A stretch of 64,000 nucleotides of DNA from Campylobacteraceae bacterium (GCA_013215945.1 JABSOM010000002.1:1-64000), one strand, 5' to 3'; positions 1 through 9,562 are shown, numbered from the stretch's first letter. A program made the numbers and translations. Notes: generated from the sequence alone by a model not told the origin.

Positions 1-165
<165 letters not shown>

Positions 166-260
166 AAAATACAGCGAATAAAAAGAGTAAATTTAAAGAA
201 AGGAGTGTGTTAGAAAATAGTGTATCAAAAAATAAATAAACAAACATTTAAAGGAAAAAT

Positions 261-1310
261 ATGAACATCAAAAATATAACAATAGCAACGACTTTGTCGT
301 TATGTGTCTTGAGTACAGCAGGATTAGCGCAAGAAAAGAAAGTTTTACTAAAAGTACCAACAACATTTTCAACCAATTTAATAGGTTTAGGAACACCTCT
401 TCCTGCTTTTAAAAAGTCTTTAGAATCAATTAATTCTACTATTAAAGTAAAGATTTATGAGCCTAAAAAATTAGTTGCACCTTTTGAAATACTGGATGCC
501 GTATCTTCTGGAAAAGTAAATGCGGGTTGGTCAACAGCTGGATATTGGAAGGGTAAAATGCCTGCGGCTGCCATTTTTTCTTCCGTACCTTTTGGTCCAG
601 AAGCGCCAGAATTTTTTGCATGGTTATATGAAGGAAATGGTTTAAAACTGTATCAAAAAATGTATGATGACGCAAAATATAATGTACATGTAACGCCTTG
701 TGCTATTAATTCTCCTGAAACAGCAGGTTGGTTTAGAAAAGAAATTAATACACCAGAAGATTTAAAAGGTCTAAAAATGAGATTTTTTGGCTTAGGTGCT
801 GATGTTATGACAAAGTTAGGTGTTGCTACCTCTTTACTTCCAGGTGGAGAAATATTTTCAGCTCTTGAAAAAGGGGTAATTGATGCAAGTGAGTTCTCTA
901 TTCCAGTAGTTGATAAACGTTTGGGTTTTTATAAAATTGCAAAATATAATTATTTTCCAGGGTGGCATCAACAAGCAACTGTTTTTGAATTATTAATTAA
1001 TAAAAAAACATGGAATAACATGAGTCAAATGCAACAAAATGCTATTAGTCTTACGTGTAAAGCAAATATGACTGCTTCTTTAGCAGAGGGTGAAGCTGCA
1101 CAAGGTGCTGCTATTAGAGAGAATATAGAAAAAAATGGTGTAATTGTAAAAAAATGGACACCTGAGATGTTGAATGCATTTAGAGGAGCATGGAAGGAAG
1201 CTTTAGTTGATTTAAGAAAAGACAGTACGTTTAATGATGTATGGAAAGATTTAAGTACCTTTAGAGAAGAGTATAAATATTGGAGTAATTTAGCATTTTT
1301 ACCAAGATAA
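261..1310 (+). CDS. dctP: TRAP transporter substrate-binding protein, DctP family
   Basis: Periplasmic receptor of a tripartite ATP-independent transporter. Residues 1-23 are a signal peptide ending at Ala-Gln. Residues 154-215 contain ETAGWFRKEI, LKGLKMRFFG and LLPGGEIFSALE, typical of the branch that includes the 2-oxoacid binder TakP. Arg174 in the LKGLKMR motif matches the conserved TRAP arginine that binds the substrate carboxylate. AAAGGAAAA before ATG fits a ribosome site. The genes for both membrane subunits follow directly. A carboxylate substrate, perhaps a 2-oxo or hydroxy acid, is inferred; its identity cannot be read from the sequence. Confidence 0.93.
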   Translation: MNIKNITIATTLSLCVLSTAGLAQEKKVLLKVPTTFSTNLIGLGTPLPAFKKSLESINSTIKVKIYEPKKLVAPFEILDAVSSGKVNAGWSTAGYWKGKMPAAAIFSSVPFGPEAPEFFAWLYEGNGLKLYQKMYDDAKYNVHVTPCAINSPETAGWFRKEINTPEDLKGLKMRFFGLGADVMTKLGVATSLLPGGEIFSALEKGVIDASEFSIPVVDKRLGFYKIAKYNYFPGWHQQATVFELLINKKTWNNMSQMQQNAISLTCKANMTASLAEGEAAQGAAIRENIEKNGVIVKKWTPEMLNAFRGAWKEALVDLRKDSTFNDVWKDLSTFREEYKYWSNLAFLPR

Positions 1311-1335
1311 GTTATGAAGAAAGAAAGGGATTAAA

Positions 1336-1941
1336 ATGACAGGAAAAGATCATATTGTTGAAACAATACAAGTATATGACAAAATTAATCATACACAAGA
1401 CAAAGAACCAGGTTTAGAAAATGAGAAAAGACCTGAAATTTGTAACATTCTTAATAAAATAATATTTAATGTAGGGACAGCCATTTCATGGCTGTCTGTA
1501 CTATTAATTGCAATTATTGTAATACAAGTTTTTTTGCGATACGTATTTGGAATAATCTTTATTCAATTAGAAGAACTTCAATGGCATTTATATGCTGTTA
1601 TTATTATGTTTGGCTTATCTTATTCAATGGTAAATCATTCTCATGTACGTGTTGATATCGCACGAATACATTTTTCAACTACATTACAAAGAAAGATTGA
1701 AATAATAGGTATTATTTTTTTAATGCTTCCTTTTATTTTCATAGTAATTGATTATGGCTGGGACTTAGCATACGAAGCATTTCGTGTAAATGAACGTTCA
1801 GATTCTCCTGAGGGTTTACCTTACAGATGGGTAATTAAAGGAGTAATGCCTGTTAGTTTTTTTCTCTTGTTACTGGCTTGTATTTCTCGTCTTATTCGAC
1901 ATGTATCGTATTTAATGAAAGGAAATACAAATGGAAATTAA
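1336..1941 (+). CDS. dctQ: TRAP transporter small permease subunit, DctQ family
   Basis: A membrane protein of 201 residues with four hydrophobic helices from about residue 45 onward and the usual DctQ loop (VNHSHVRVDI) between helices 2 and 3. The hydrophilic N-terminal stretch of about 40 residues is longer than in most family members. A GAAAGGG site precedes the ATG, so the long form is likely real. It lies 25 bp after the binding-protein gene and overlaps the large permease gene by 11 bp, so the three form an operon and one complex. Confidence 0.9.
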   Translation: MTGKDHIVETIQVYDKINHTQDKEPGLENEKRPEICNILNKIIFNVGTAISWLSVLLIAIIVIQVFLRYVFGIIFIQLEELQWHLYAVIIMFGLSYSMVNHSHVRVDIARIHFSTTLQRKIEIIGIIFLMLPFIFIVIDYGWDLAYEAFRVNERSDSPEGLPYRWVIKGVMPVSFFLLLLACISRLIRHVSYLMKGNTNGN

Positions 1942-3316
1942 TGATTATCTGGTTATTTCAATGTTTTTCACCTTTATATTTTTATTAATATCTGGTATTC
2001 CCGTTGCTTGGGTACTAGGAGGTGTTGGGGTTGCTTTTGCTGGTATTGGGTATTTATCTGATCTGTACTTAGGTACTATTACTGGGCTTGATTATAATAC
2101 AATTGGTTTGCTTTCTAATAGAATTTATAAAATAATGGACAACTGGATTTTAGTTGCTTTACCTATGTTTATTTTTATGGGGCTTGCTTTGGATGAATCA
2201 GGAATTGCTGAAAAACTTTTAAAGTCTTTACAGCGCTTTTTTGGGAAAACCAGAGGTGGATTAGCTATTACTGTTGTTATTTTAGGAGTAATGTTAGCTG
2301 CTTCTACTGGAATTATTGGAGCTTCTGTTGTTTTACTTGCAGTAATGTCTCTTCCTTTAATGTTAAAACAAGGGTATGACAAACAAACAGCACTGGGAGT
2401 AATTGCCAGTTCTGGTACCTTAGGAATTTTAATTCCTCCTAGTATTATGTTAATTATTATGGCAGATCAGTTAAGTATTTCTGTTGGAAATCTTTTCATG
2501 GGAGCTGTTTTCCCAGGCTTAATACTTGGAACTTTATATGTTGGATATCTTGTTATTTTAGGATTACTAAGGCCTCATAAAATGCCTTTAGTAGATAAAA
2601 ATGAAAATAATGAGCCTGAAATGAGTTTAATATGGGATTTATTTAAGAATATTTTACCTCCATCTTTTTTAATACTATCTGTTCTTGGTTCCATATTTTT
2701 TGGACTTGCAACGTCAACAGAAGCAGCAGGTATTGGCGCTTTTGGGGCAATTATATTAATGACCGTGAATGGACAATTGAGTTTTAGAAAAATATTAAAT
2801 ATATCTAAAGCAACAATGAATACAACAGGATATATTTTTGCTATTTTTGTTGGAGCTACTTGTTTTTCACTTGTTTTACGTGAATTAGGAGGAGATGAAC
2901 TAATACTTTCTGCGCTACACTCAATTTCAGAAGATCCTATTATTATTATTGTTTCTATACTTGTGTTAGTATTTATTTTAGGATTTGTTCTTGATTGGAT
3001 TGAAATTACATTAATTGTTTTACCTTTAGTTGCTCCTATTATTAGTGATTTAGCTATAGAAATTAATGGTTATGGCATTGAAGAACCTACTTTAGTATGG
3101 TTTGTATTGTTAGTCGCTATGACCTTACAAACATCCTTTTTAACACCACCTGTAGGTTTTGCATTGTTTTATTTAAAAGGGGTTTGTCCTCCAGAAATAC
3201 AGTTAATAGATATCTATAAAGGAGTTATTCCTTTTATTATTCTACAATTAATAGGTTTAGCGATAGTTTTTTATTTTCCTGACATAGTTACATGGTTACC
3301 ATCAATCGCTTATTAG
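1931..3316 (+). CDS. dctM: TRAP transporter large permease subunit, DctM family
   Basis: A 461-residue protein with about twelve membrane segments. It carries the DctM signatures GIPVAWVLGG near the N-terminus, MLAASTGIIGASVVLL in the first half and SGTLGILIPPSI just after it. This subunit forms the sodium-coupled transport channel. Its ATG lies inside the end of the dctQ gene behind GAAAGGA, which indicates translational coupling. The operon ends here, with a stem-loop 10 bp downstream. Confidence 0.93.
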   Translation: MEINDYLVISMFFTFIFLLISGIPVAWVLGGVGVAFAGIGYLSDLYLGTITGLDYNTIGLLSNRIYKIMDNWILVALPMFIFMGLALDESGIAEKLLKSLQRFFGKTRGGLAITVVILGVMLAASTGIIGASVVLLAVMSLPLMLKQGYDKQTALGVIASSGTLGILIPPSIMLIIMADQLSISVGNLFMGAVFPGLILGTLYVGYLVILGLLRPHKMPLVDKNENNEPEMSLIWDLFKNILPPSFLILSVLGSIFFGLATSTEAAGIGAFGAIILMTVNGQLSFRKILNISKATMNTTGYIFAIFVGATCFSLVLRELGGDELILSALHSISEDPIIIIVSILVLVFILGFVLDWIEITLIVLPLVAPIISDLAIEINGYGIEEPTLVWFVLLVAMTLQTSFLTPPVGFALFYLKGVCPPEIQLIDIYKGVIPFIILQLIGLAIVFYFPDIVTWLPSIAY

Positions 3317-3326
3317 AATTTAATAA

Positions 3327-3362
3327 ATAACTGTAAAATTATTCTCCTTTTTTTACAGTTAT
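3327..3362 (+). terminator. Stem-loop after the TRAP operon
   Basis: A perfect 12-bp inverted repeat (3327-3338 with 3351-3362) encloses a 12-nt loop ending in a T-run, 10 bp after the dctM stop. No clear U-tract follows the right arm on this strand, so termination efficiency is uncertain. The position at the end of the operon supports a terminator. Confidence 0.55.
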
Positions 3363-3686
3363 CTTTAATTAACGTTATGATTTGATTATAAAATGCAGAA
3401 AAATACTTTTAAAACATCTGGGAATCAATAAAATAATTTCCCTTTATATCCTTACTTCTAAAAAATTATGGTTTCTTATTTTATTCTAATTTATTTAAAA
3501 TTTTAAATAAATTCTTTGAACTACATTATTATAAATTCATCTTCTTTTTCATCGAGTTGTATTGTAATCTATTTTATAGAAAGATGTGATATTCATTAAG
3601 TAATTGGATTCAACTAGATAGGGAAAAAGTAACCAAGCTGTAATTATTTTTAATTAAACTTGCTCATAAAAATTTGGGAGATAAAT
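3363..3686. other. Intergenic region with no recognised gene
   Basis: About 320 bp of AT-rich DNA between the TRAP operon and the PAS gene. I see no open frame with a ribosome site and no strong repeat. It presumably holds the promoter of the PAS/chemoreceptor pair; I could not single out a convincing -10 box. Confidence 0.4.
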
Positions 3687-4082
3687 GTGAACAAAGAAAT
3701 AAAATTATCAAAAAATACTATGATTGTAAGCGAAACAAATTCTAAAGGACATATAATTTATGCCAACAGTGATTTTTGTAAAATTTCGGGTTTTACAAAA
3801 GAAGAATTAATAGGGAAACCTCACTCTATGGTACGGCATGAAGATATGCCAAGGGCTGCATTTAAAGATTTATGGAAAACAGTTCAAAAAGGTAAAACAT
3901 GGAAGGGCATTGTTAAAAATCTTTGTAAAAATGGGGATTATTATTGGGTTAATGCGACTGCTTATCCTGTTGAAAAATCCAATGGTAAACACAGATTTAT
4001 TTCAGTACGAATTAAACCTACTTCAAAAGAAATTGAAAATGCACAAAAAATGTATAAAAAACTTTTAAAAGAGGAGAAATAA
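3687..4082 (+). CDS. PAS domain sensor protein, Aer-like N-terminal half
   Basis: A soluble 131-residue protein made of one PAS domain. It carries [19 protein letters not shown], then [10 protein letters not shown] and NGDYYWVNA, which closely resemble the FAD-binding PAS domain of the Aer energy-taxis receptor. I place the start at GTG 3687, behind GGGAG, rather than at the in-frame TTG 27 bp upstream, which lacks a ribosome site. The stop overlaps the ATG of the next gene (TAATG), so the PAS sensor and the methyl-accepting protein are made together and probably act as a two-piece receptor. Confidence 0.88.
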   Translation: MNKEIKLSKNTMIVSETNSKGHIIYANSDFCKISGFTKEELIGKPHSMVRHEDMPRAAFKDLWKTVQKGKTWKGIVKNLCKNGDYYWVNATAYPVEKSNGKHRFISVRIKPTSKEIENAQKMYKKLLKEEK

Positions 4083-5392
4083 TGTTTTTTGCCAAAAAAA
4101 AGGATGAAAAAATAATTCTAGCTTTTTTATCAAATTTTGAAGAGTATGTAATAAATGAATCAAATGATTTGGAACTTCCTAAAACTACTGTAAAAAAACT
4201 TAAAAATATTGAAAAAAAAATGTTAAGCATTGCTTCTCATATTAAAGAACAACGCGCTCAAGATATAAAAGTTTTTGGAGAAATCATGCTTACTTGTGAA
4301 AAATTATCGGATGGTTATACCGATGATGAAATCAGTGAAAAATCTATTGATCCTAAAATTAATTATATTTCGCAAACGGTAAATGTTATGGTACATAAAA
4401 TTGATGTTGCTTTAAAAATTGTTACTTTAAGACTAAAAGAATATGAAGAACAAAACTATCTTCAAGAAATAGATGAAAATCTTTTTAGAGGAGGAGAGCT
4501 TAAAAACTTAATTTTAGGTATTAATTCTTTAAAAGAAAAAGTTACCAGTAATTTATTAACCAATTATCGCCAAGGTTTGATTTTGGAACAAGAGTCTGGT
4601 ATTTTATTGAACGAAGCACAACGCTTGGCGCAATCGACTATGACACAAGCAAGTACTATAGAAGAAACAGCTGCTTCTATTGAAGAAATTACTACAACTA
4701 TTTCTCAAAACAGAGTGACGTCAAAAGAGATGGCTGTTTTGGGTGAAAAAGTAAAAAACTCTGCAAATATAGGAATTGATCTTGTTTCAAAGAACTTATC
4801 TTCAATGGATGATATTTCAAAAGCGTGTAAAGATGCTTTTGAAGCCATTGGTATGATTTCACAAATCTCATTTCAAACGAATATTCTATCTCTTAATGCA
4901 GCAGTAGAAGCAGCAACAGCAGGAGAAGCGGGAAAAGGTTTTGCAGTAGTTGCACAAGAAGTAAGAAACTTAGCAAATAAATCAGCAGAAGCTGCAAAAA
5001 GCATTGAAGCATTAATGAATATTTTGACGGACAAAACAAAAGAAGGAAAAGAGAATTCCCAAGAAATGTACGACGAATATCAAGACTTAAGTCAAAATAT
5101 CAAGCAAACAATTTCTTTAATTAAAACAGTTGAAACGTCATCAAAAGAACAAGAAATTGGTATTCAACAAATTAATGATGCTATTTCACAAATTGATCGT
5201 TTTACCCAAGAAAATGCTCATACTGCTGAGAAAGTAAAACATATTTCAACACAAAGTAATAATATTTCTAAACAAGTTGTATCTTCTATTCGTATTGCTA
5301 AGTTTCATGGCAAGGACGATATTGATATTAGAGATGCCAAATCTCATAAGCTTAATTACAAGGGTGATGAAAGAAGGAATGATTTTAAGTAA
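4082..5392 (+). CDS. Soluble methyl-accepting chemotaxis protein
   Basis: A 436-residue chemoreceptor without a transmembrane segment or signal peptide. Residues 1-150 are charged and helical and hold no recognised sensor domain. The C-terminal half is a standard MCP signalling hairpin with the tip region [21 protein letters not shown] and VAQEVRNLA. It should contact CheA/CheW in the cytoplasm. It overlaps the preceding PAS gene by one base, so the PAS protein is the obvious sensory partner. The tail lacks a CheR-docking pentapeptide. Confidence 0.9.
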   Translation: MFFAKKKDEKIILAFLSNFEEYVINESNDLELPKTTVKKLKNIEKKMLSIASHIKEQRAQDIKVFGEIMLTCEKLSDGYTDDEISEKSIDPKINYISQTVNVMVHKIDVALKIVTLRLKEYEEQNYLQEIDENLFRGGELKNLILGINSLKEKVTSNLLTNYRQGLILEQESGILLNEAQRLAQSTMTQASTIEETAASIEEITTTISQNRVTSKEMAVLGEKVKNSANIGIDLVSKNLSSMDDISKACKDAFEAIGMISQISFQTNILSLNAAVEAATAGEAGKGFAVVAQEVRNLANKSAEAAKSIEALMNILTDKTKEGKENSQEMYDEYQDLSQNIKQTISLIKTVETSSKEQEIGIQQINDAISQIDRFTQENAHTAEKVKHISTQSNNISKQVVSSIRIAKFHGKDDIDIRDAKSHKLNYKGDERRNDFK

Positions 5393-5454
5393 TAAAACGC
5401 ATCTGCTTTTAAGAATATATTGGCATAATTAATATATAAATTAAAAGGAAAGTT

Positions 5455-5709
5455 ATGAATATCAAAATATATTACTGTGGAGAATGAAACTATTTACCAG
5501 AAGCTTCTAGGTTAGAAGAAGAATTAAATGGTAATTTTAATGATCTGCATATTGAGTTAATTGAAGGAAAAGGTGGGACCTTTTTGGTTATTGTTGAAGA
5601 TGTAGTCATTTTTGATAAATTAGCACTTTCTAAAACAGAAGCTGCTTTTCCAAAGAATGAAGAAATAAGCAATAAAATTTATGAACTTAACAAATCAAAT
5701 AAGAGTTAA
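5455..5709 (+). CDS. SelW-like (Rdx family) selenoprotein with in-frame UGA
   Basis: An ATG behind AAAAGGAAAG opens a frame with one internal TGA (5485-5487) that stays open to TAA at 5707. If the UGA is read as selenocysteine the product has 84 residues: MNIKIYYCGE, Sec11, then NYLPEASRLEEEL, and later the segment GKGGTFLVIV. This is the layout of SelW/Rdx thioredoxin-fold proteins: beta strand, CxxU redox motif (Cys8, Sec11), helix, and a GxGGxFxV strand. A hairpin fitting a bacterial SECIS element follows the UGA. The next gene starts 12 bp downstream. The role is probably thiol redox chemistry; the partner is unknown. Confidence 0.85.
5494..5534 (+). promoter_or_regulatory. Candidate bacterial SECIS element
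   Basis: A two-part stem-loop inside the selenoprotein reading frame. The lower stem pairs TTACCA (5494-5499) with TGGTAA (5529-5534). The upper stem pairs CTTCTA (5504-5509) with TAGAAG (5513-5518). The apical loop is GGT. The loop lies 23-25 nt after the UGA, within the distance known for SelB-binding hairpins, and a GU in the apical loop is their hallmark. The pairing was found by eye. Confidence 0.72.
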
Positions 5710-5721
5710 AAGGTTTTACTT

Positions 5722-6501
5722 ATGAACAAACTACTTTCTGTCTTAATCTTCTTAGTGCTTTTTTCACTGTCTTCTTTGTTTGCAAAAGAAACAATTCGTT
5801 TAACAAATGGGGAATGGTTGCCTTATATGTCTGCTACTTTAAAACATAAAGGAGTGGCTTCCCGAATTGTTACAGAAGCTTTTGCACTAGAAGGGATTGA
5901 TGTTGAATACACTTTTTTCCCATGGAAACGTGCATATGCTTTGGTAAATAATGGAGAATTTGATGGATCCCTTGCTTGGGCAAGTAAAAAAGAGCGGGAA
6001 AAAGAAGTTTATTATTCCAAAGAAGGCGTTATTCTTGGACAAACAATGTTTTTTTATAAAAATGATTTAGAACTTTCTTGGCAAACTAAGAAACAAAACT
6101 ATGAAAACTTAAAAGGTTTTACTATTGGAACGCTTATTGGTTATAAATACCTTGATGTTTTTGATGATGCAGTCAAAAATAATATAGTGAATGAACAAAA
6201 AGTAAGTACATTGGAAATTAATTTTAAAAAACTTTTAAACAATAGAATCGATTTACTAATTTCTAACAAGGATGTTGCTTATAATGTTTTAAATCAATCC
6301 TTTAGTAAAAAAGAGATAGCTACTTTATCTTCTATTGAGTACAACCCTGAAATGACAGTGTATTATTTAATACTTTCTAAAAAACATAAAAAAAATATAC
6401 GTTTGATGAAATTATTTAACTCTGGTTTAAAAAAATTAAAAGAGAGTGGAAAGTATGATCAATACTATAAAGAATCAAGAGCAGGGGACTATATAAACTA
6501 A
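5722..6501 (+). CDS. Periplasmic solute-binding protein, family 3-like
   Basis: A 259-residue protein with a signal peptide (residues 1-21, ending SSLFA-KE) and the two-lobed family 3 fold: TNGEWLPYMS at the start, FPWKRAYALVNNGEFDGSLAWA in lobe one, and FTIGTLIGYKY at the hinge. Proteins of this subtype are often orphan binding proteins without an adjacent ABC permease, and none is present here. The ligand may be an amino acid or other small polar molecule. It follows the selenoprotein gene by 12 bp and may share its transcript. Confidence 0.82.
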   Translation: MNKLLSVLIFLVLFSLSSLFAKETIRLTNGEWLPYMSATLKHKGVASRIVTEAFALEGIDVEYTFFPWKRAYALVNNGEFDGSLAWASKKEREKEVYYSKEGVILGQTMFFYKNDLELSWQTKKQNYENLKGFTIGTLIGYKYLDVFDDAVKNNIVNEQKVSTLEINFKKLLNNRIDLLISNKDVAYNVLNQSFSKKEIATLSSIEYNPEMTVYYLILSKKHKKNIRLMKLFNSGLKKLKESGKYDQYYKESRAGDYIN

Positions 6502-6517
6502 AAAGTTTATACAGTCT

Positions 6518-6985
6518 TTATGATTTATTGTATAAATTCTTTTTACTTCGTATAAAGTAGGTTGTATAATAAATTTCTCTTAAAAACACTAAGAGTGAAA
6601 AAATCAAACATAACATGGCTAAAATAAATAAAATACTTATAACATTGGAGCTGTGAAAAGAAAATACCGATGATAAAAACATGGTAACAATAACCAAAGC
6701 CACCAATAAACCAGTAATTGCACAAAAGAAAATAGCTAAGTTGGTATTCTTCATTCTCATGGTTAAAAAGGTATGCCTTTTTCTTAAACGGGCCTCAGAA
6801 AAAGGGGATGTACCTGCTTCTTGTTCTTCTTCCAGTTTATCTACTTTATCAATTATACGCGTTAATCGTCCGGTAAATACATTTAACAAACCGGCAACTG
6901 CCGCTATTAAAAAAACAGGAGCAACAGAGAGTTTTATTAGCTCGGCTACTGAATTTACCATATTTGTATCAACTGAAGTTAACAT
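6518..6985 (-). CDS. DUF2721 family membrane protein
   Basis: A 155-residue protein with a hydrophobic N-terminal helix (residues 16-38), a charged coiled linker with LTRIIDKVDKLEEEQ, and two further membrane helices (about 78-103 and 110-135). This order matches the DUF2721 family, which has no known function. It is convergent with the binding-protein gene, 16 bp apart, and divergent from the LysE gene. Confidence 0.8.
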   Translation of the reverse strand: MLTSVDTNMVNSVAELIKLSVAPVFLIAAVAGLLNVFTGRLTRIIDKVDKLEEEQEAGTSPFSEARLRKRHTFLTMRMKNTNLAIFFCAITGLLVALVIVTMFLSSVFSFHSSNVISILFILAMLCLIFSLLVFLREIYYTTYFIRSKKNLYNKS

Positions 6986-7135
6986 GAAATACCTTTTTTA
7001 GGTATTTTATCCAAATCATAATTAATGAAAAGAAAATTCTCAAGCAGTGTTTGTAACAAAGATGCAATTTTTTACAAGACAAATTATTTAAAATTTATTA
7101 TAGTGTCGTATAAGCTTTTTGCTTAAGTAATTTAC

Positions 7136-7182
7136 GTTAAACATACAATACTTCTTAATACGTTCTTATTGTATTGTTTAAC
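7136..7182 (+). promoter_or_regulatory. Inverted repeat upstream of the LysE gene
   Basis: GTTAAAC plus CAATAC (7136-7151, with a 3-nt insert) can pair with GTATTGTTTAAC (7171-7182), giving a 12-bp stem with a small bulge and a 19-nt loop. It ends 13 bp before the TTG start of the exporter gene, so it is either a structured leader or an operator. Its function is not shown. Confidence 0.35.
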
Positions 7183-7195
7183 TTAAGGATAAATT

Positions 7196-7813
7196 TTGAC
7201 TATTACTTTTTTATTGGCATGGTTTGCCGTAATGTTTCCTTTGGTTTTTTCTCCAGGACCTGCTAATATTGCTTTTGCAGCATCAGGGGCTAGTTTTGGA
7301 ATTAAAAGATCTCTTCCTTTAATGTTTGGAATTGAGAGTGTTTTTTTTATTAAGTCTTTATTTTTAGGTTTTGGTTTAAGTGCATTTTTACAAAACAATC
7401 AAGTTTTTATTTCATATTTTCAAGTTATTGGTGCACTGTATTTAATCTATTTGGCTTATGGTTTTATTAAACCCCTACTTAATAATGAAAACCATCAAAG
7501 CAAAGAGTTGTCTTATTTTGATGGTTTAATCATACAGTTTTTTAATGTAAAAGGTTGGATGATGATTGTTTTGATGTTTTCTTTATTTTCAAGCTCCTTA
7601 ACTTATGAGAACTCAAGTGTAAATATCTTAATATTATGTATTATGTTGGCAGCTCTAAATCTAACGTGCCATTTGATTTGGATATCTTTTTCTTCTCTTA
7701 TGTTTAAAAAGATAGTAAAAAATCAAAAAGTGCAGGCCTATTTATTTGCAAGCTCTTTGCTTTTAGTAGCTATTAGTTTTATACTTGATTCCAATGTATT
7801 TATCGGTTTTTAA
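7196..7813 (+). CDS. LysE/RhtB family amino-acid exporter
   Basis: A 205-residue inner-membrane protein with five to six helices and the LysE/RhtB signature near the N-terminus: SPGPANIAFAASGASFGIKR, followed by a long second helix. Family members export amino acids or related compounds. The start is TTG at 7196 behind TAAGGAT; no nearby ATG fits. The AraC-type regulator gene begins 11 bp after its stop and probably controls it. Confidence 0.87.
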   Translation: MTITFLLAWFAVMFPLVFSPGPANIAFAASGASFGIKRSLPLMFGIESVFFIKSLFLGFGLSAFLQNNQVFISYFQVIGALYLIYLAYGFIKPLLNNENHQSKELSYFDGLIIQFFNVKGWMMIVLMFSLFSSSLTYENSSVNILILCIMLAALNLTCHLIWISFSSLMFKKIVKNQKVQAYLFASSLLLVAISFILDSNVFIGF

Positions 7814-7824
7814 AAGGAGTATTC

Positions 7825-8637
7825 TTGAGTGATTTTATAAAATTATGGAGAAATAAAGAACATCAAGATATTGAACTTTTAAGTGCTTCTTTTACTGATT
7901 TTTCTTTTTCAAAACATTTTCATGAAGAACTTGCTCTTGGTATTATTGAAAAAGGAGTAGAGGGATTAGATTATAATGGCAAAAAACTTATGATTCCTCA
8001 AGGTAATATTGTAGCTATTAATCCAGGTGAAATGCATACTGGCTTTGCTGGGACTAATAAAGGCTGGACATATCGAATGTTTTATTTCAATAAAAAATGC
8101 ATTGAAAATATATTAAAAGATTCATTTTCAAAACATTCAATGGTATTAAACAATGCCAGCATTAATAATCCCTCTTTATTTTCTTCTTTGTATTGTTTAC
8201 ATAAAAGTTTAGAAGAAGATGATTTTACTTTGAACAAAGAATCTCTCTTAACGCATAATATTCATCAACTGTTTATTCAATATGGAGATGTGAAGTTAGA
8301 AGAAAGCCTTTCTTTTAAAGACTATAAATACAATATGATAATTAGAGATTATTTATGTGACAATTATGAAGAAAATATTTCTTTAGATGAACTATCAAAA
8401 CTCATACCAAGAGATAAATACCAATTGATACGAAATTTCAAAAAACAGTTTAATATAAGCCCTCATCAATTTTTATTACTTCTTAAAATACAAAAAGCAA
8501 GAAACTTATTGTTAAAAGGCGGAGATATTACTGATGTGGCACTAAGTACAGGTTTTTTTGATCAAAGTCATTTTAGTAAAAAATTCAAAACTATTTATGG
8601 AACCAGTCCCGGAAACTATCTTTCTTTTTTTAAATAA
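7825..8637 (+). CDS. AraC family transcriptional regulator with cupin sensor domain
   Basis: A 270-residue regulator. The N-terminal half is an AraC-type cupin, with HFHEELALGIIEKG and a PGEMHTG strand. Residues 170-268 hold two helix-turn-helix motifs ending in GFFDQSHFSKKFKTIYGTSP, a classic AraC C-terminus. The start is TTG at 7825 behind AAGGAG. It directly follows the exporter gene, an arrangement common for regulators of LysE-type exporters, so the inducer is likely an exported compound. Confidence 0.9.
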   Translation: MSDFIKLWRNKEHQDIELLSASFTDFSFSKHFHEELALGIIEKGVEGLDYNGKKLMIPQGNIVAINPGEMHTGFAGTNKGWTYRMFYFNKKCIENILKDSFSKHSMVLNNASINNPSLFSSLYCLHKSLEEDDFTLNKESLLTHNIHQLFIQYGDVKLEESLSFKDYKYNMIIRDYLCDNYEENISLDELSKLIPRDKYQLIRNFKKQFNISPHQFLLLLKIQKARNLLLKGGDITDVALSTGFFDQSHFSKKFKTIYGTSPGNYLSFFK

Positions 8638-8638
8638 A

Positions 8639-9523
8639 CTATTTATTAAAGATTTTGATTCTTGAACGGATTTTTTCTCCAAAAGTATTAATTATTAAAG
8701 CAATTACTATAATAAAACACGCCAAAACTTTATACAAACCAACTTCTTCCCCTAATAAAACATAGGATCCAAACAAACCAAAAATAGGAATAAGCAAAGA
8801 AAGAGGCATTAATAAATTAACAGGATACTTAGCTAAAAGTAAGTTCCATACCCAATATCCAAATAAGGTTGTCGGATAAACTTGAAATGCTATTGAGATT
8901 AATGCTTGTTTATCCAAGGTCTGTGCAAAATCAATAAAAACACTTTCTCCTTGCATTAAATAAGCCATTATAAACAATGGAATAGGAGGAAACAAGGTTG
9001 AATAAATCAAAAAAGCAAAAGCTTCTTTGGTATTTGCTTTTTTAACAATTATTTGAATAACAGCCAAAGAAACAGCCGCTAAGATTACAAATAACATACC
9101 TATTAGTGTAACCGTTCCATCTGTAACTAAAAAAATGACAGCAATTCCAGCAAGAGCTAGTATAAAAGCAATTTTATTATAAACAGTCATTTTCTCTTTT
9201 AAGATAAAATAAGACAAAATTACAGCAAAAAATACGCCTAGGTTTAAAACAATTGAAGCAACACCTGCTGAAATTCCATAAAACATACCTAAATATAATA
9301 TGCCCCATAACCCAACACCAAAAAACAAACCATAAGCAATAACATATTTAAAAGGAACCTTCGGTGGTTTTATAAAAAATACAAGAGGCAGGGCACATAA
9401 CATAAAGCGCAGACCTGCAAGTAAAAAGGGATTTAAAGAGCCCAGCCCCATTTTTATAAAAGAAAAGTTTATTCCCCAAATAAATGTAATTCCTAGTGCA
9501 ATAAATAAATCTCTTAGTGACAT
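8639..9523 (-). CDS. EamA family (DMT) exporter
   Basis: A 294-residue protein with ten membrane helices in two EamA repeats. The first starts with FIWGINFSFIKMGL and the second lies around residues 150-285. Members of the drug/metabolite superfamily export amino acids, metabolites or dyes. It is convergent with the first AraC gene (1 bp apart) and divergent from the second AraC-type gene, from which it is separated by a phased repeat array that probably controls it. Confidence 0.88.
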   Translation of the reverse strand: MSLRDLFIALGITFIWGINFSFIKMGLGSLNPFLLAGLRFMLCALPLVFFIKPPKVPFKYVIAYGLFFGVGLWGILYLGMFYGISAGVASIVLNLGVFFAVILSYFILKEKMTVYNKIAFILALAGIAVIFLVTDGTVTLIGMLFVILAAVSLAVIQIIVKKANTKEAFAFLIYSTLFPPIPLFIMAYLMQGESVFIDFAQTLDKQALISIAFQVYPTTLFGYWVWNLLLAKYPVNLLMPLSLLIPIFGLFGSYVLLGEEVGLYKVLACFIIVIALIINTFGEKIRSRIKIFNK

Positions 9524-9562
9524 GGATTTCCTTTTTTGTATAATGATAGCAGGTATCTTTTA

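Noticed and set aside
5455-5490. Reading the TGA at 5485 as a nonsense mutation (pseudogene)
   Set aside because: The frame continues cleanly for 73 codons with family motifs, the UGA is at the exact CxxU position, and a fitting hairpin follows. A random mutation would not explain all three.
7091-7137. Terminator-like TAAGC-TTTTT-GCTTA hairpin upstream of the LysE gene
   Set aside because: The stem is only five base pairs, has no U-tract and lies in a divergent promoter gap, so it is probably chance in AT-rich DNA.
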